Origin: Deltaproteobacteria bacterium
Lineage (GTDB): Bacteria > Myxococcota > Myxococcia > Myxococcales > 40CM-4-68-19
Length of the DNA stretch: 15,139 nucleotides
Direction: 5' to 3'
Assembly: GCA_005879505.1 (NCBI GenBank)
Contig: VBKQ01000362.1
Location: 1 to 15,139 of the forward strand
A program made the position numbers and the translations under genes. Position 1 is the stretch's first letter. Every line of letters starts with the position of its first letter. Below the pieces are notes generated by a model. That model did no database searches and had not been told where the DNA came from. It was given only the letters and a program-made list of their open reading frames with translations. Positions 13,730 to 15,139 of this stretch are shown here, piece by piece.

Positions 13730-15139
13730 TGCGGCGTGCTCCAGGCCTGCAGCAGGCGGGAGAAATACCAAGGGCTGCGCGCTGGCTCAGCCTGGGATTC
13801 GGGGATCGTCAGCGTGGCGGGCCGCAGGAAGGCGAGCGGATAGATCGGCGCTGGACCCTGCCGCGCGACGTCCTCTTCCAAGAGGCGCAGGCTCTCGGCC
13901 CGCGTCGGGGGCGGCGCGGCGGGGCCTCCGAGCCAGGAGGGCGGGGGATAGACGATCGAGGACTCGTAGCTGGCGAGAAGCGTCCGTCCGGGAATCTCGC
14001 TGACCGCCTGGCCGCCGCTCAGGTTCTGGTTGCCGGCGGGATGCAGCAGCGGCACCAGCGTCGGGTATCTGCGATTGTAGTAGTTGCTGGCCACCGTGAG
14101 CAGTACGTCCCAGCTCCCCAGCGATCCGCGATGGACCTCGCTCGCCTTGATGCCGGAGACGGAGACCGCCACTCCGCGCGCCGCGGCCACGGCGGCGATG
14201 CGCGCCGCCGCAGAGGCCCAGGGCTCTTCCTGGACGTAGACCAGACTGACCGGGCGGCAGCCCTCGCCGGCGACTTCCCCGAACGGCCTTGCGTTTCCCC
14301 GATCCGCGCAGGCGGTGGGACCGTCCTCCTCTGCGCGCGGGACCAGACCTGCGAGCGCGCGGGCGCGCGTGTCGCAAGGTGCCCGGTTCTCTCCGGCCGA
14401 GACGGGCTCGCGCAGATCGCGCTGCAGCTCGAGCAGCCGATCCTCGCCGGCGGAGGCGAGCGCGTTGAAGAGACGCCGCACGCAGCGGGTGTTGCCGTCG
14501 CGCCGCGCGAAGAGCGCGACGAGCGACTCGAATCCGTCCTCTCCGGCGTCGGCGGCCCGGGCCGGGGGATCCAGGCTCCAGAGCGCGCGAAAGAGGCAGA
14601 TGCCCGGCTGCTGCAGGCACTGCAGGCGTTTCTCGGCGACGGACTCGGGCCAGAGCGGCTGGTAGCGGACCATCAGGCGCGCGTGCGCGCCCTTCGCCTT
14701 GGGCACTTCCACCGAGCTCTCCAGCGTGACGTGCAAGGTATCGGAATCGGCGAGGTGGAACGGGCCGGACGCCCCGATGTGGAACGGGATCTCGTCCGCC
14801 GCCAGGTTCGTCAGCGGGGTCTGCAGCTTGCCGACGGAGGCGCGTAGCTGCGACGCCATGCGCTCGCGCTTCAGTCGGCAAGCCTTCTCCGCTCCGGGCT
14901 CGCAGCGGCCCAGCAGCGCACCCATCGCATCGTCGTCGAACGCCGCCCGCTGCAGGCTGCGGAGCAGGGGCGTGGCGCGCGAGGGCAGCCGCGGATCGAA
15001 GGGTGCGAAGACCGGAAATGCAAGGGTCTGCGCCGCCATCTCCGCCTCGCGCGTCCGCTCCACGTCGATACCGCGCATGAAGAGGCAGATCCCGCGCGGG
15101 TGCCGATCGAAGAACGCGCGCAGCTCGGCCGCGGTCTCC
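13726..15139 (-). CDS. Divergent family 5-type solute-binding protein (5' partial)
   Basis: The frame is open to the window end, with 20 residues (including RGICLF) before the first in-window ATG at 15078, so the N-terminus is missing; 470 residues are visible. The C-terminal half follows the order seen in Opp/Dpp-type periplasmic binding proteins: a strand (PVSLVYV), a helix AARIAAVAAARGVAVSV, then GSWDVLLTVASNYY, the LVPLLHPAGNQN region, and a final helix with PAPIYPLAFL. Nine cysteines are visible, some in close pairs (CEPGAEKAC, CLQQPGIC), unusual for this family and suggestive of disulfides. As first gene of the visible importer operon it would capture the substrate outside the inner membrane. 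Whether a signal peptide or lipobox exists cannot be seen. The family assignment is by pattern and context and is tentative. Confidence 0.62.
   Translation of the reverse strand, partial: ETAAELRAFFDRHPRGICLFMRGIDVERTREAEMAAQTLAFPVFAPFDPRLPSRATPLLRSLQRAAFDDDAMGALLGRCEPGAEKACRLKRERMASQLRASVGKLQTPLTNLAADEIPFHIGASGPFHLADSDTLHVTLESSVEVPKAKGAHARLMVRYQPLWPESVAEKRLQCLQQPGICLFRALWSLDPPARAADAGEDGFESLVALFARRDGNTRCVRRLFNALASAGEDRLLELQRDLREPVSAGENRAPCDTRARALAGLVPRAEEDGPTACADRGNARPFGEVAGEGCRPVSLVYVQEEPWASAAARIAAVAAARGVAVSVSGIKASEVHRGSLGSWDVLLTVASNYYNRRYPTLVPLLHPAGNQNLSGGQAVSEIPGRTLLASYESSIVYPPPSWLGGPAAPPPTRAESLRLLEEDVARQGPAPIYPLAFLRPATLTIPESQAEPARSPWYFSRLLQAWSTPQ

Noticed and set aside
13729..14847. A 372-codon plus-strand frame over the binding-protein-like gene
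   Set aside because: It is antisense to a frame that continues off the window and belongs to the operon, and it has no motif or start signal.
1..15139. CRISPR arrays, tRNA/rRNA genes, insertion sequences, phage genes
   Set aside because: I looked for regularly spaced repeats, clover-leaf or rRNA sequence, transposase or integrase motifs and flanking inverted repeats, and found none.

Overview
The window is a dense, very GC-rich stretch of bacterial chromosome. A PilZ protein of the type common in myxobacteria, a strong G/C bias at third codon positions, and the mix of genes all suggest Myxococcota or a related former deltaproteobacterium. This is an inference; no rRNA or marker gene is present. 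I see no tRNA, rRNA, CRISPR array, insertion sequence or phage gene, and no intergenic gap longer than about 220 bases.

Left part (1-6338), unrelated housekeeping and accessory genes. The 3' part of a PilZ (c-di-GMP binding) protein abuts, stop codon to stop codon, a convergent lipid (diacylglycerol-type) kinase. A divergent spacer of about 220 bases leads to an atypical NAD(P)-binding SDR/epimerase. That gene faces, across a possible bidirectional terminator, a two-gene minus-strand unit: an M28 metallopeptidase (TTG start) and then a stand-alone PaaZ/BoxD-type CoA-semialdehyde dehydrogenase. A 145-base divergent spacer with two dyads precedes a small plus-strand lipoprotein with Ig-like beta-sandwich sequence.

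Right part (6325-15139), one tightly packed minus-strand operon of at least six genes whose first gene runs off the window. In order of transcription they are: a cysteine-rich protein resembling family 5 solute-binding proteins (partial); a cysteine-rich, probably exported protein of unknown family; a degenerate DppB-like permease; an 834-residue protein joining a DppC-like permease to two complete ABC ATPase domains; a 102-residue two-helix membrane protein; and an 843-residue actin/Hsp70-fold (ASKHA) ATPase. The first five genes are joined by four successive 4-base stop/start overlaps (ATGA or GTGA), and the sixth starts 7 bases after the fifth stops.

Interpretation: the right part encodes a complete, heavily rearranged Opp/Dpp-like ABC importer. 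It has a binding protein, permease B, and permease C fused to both ATPases, and it is genetically tied to an ASKHA ATPase, a small membrane protein and an exported cysteine-rich partner. The transporter parts are assigned from motifs. The joint function with the ASKHA protein is inferred only from operon structure, and it is the most interesting thing in the window.
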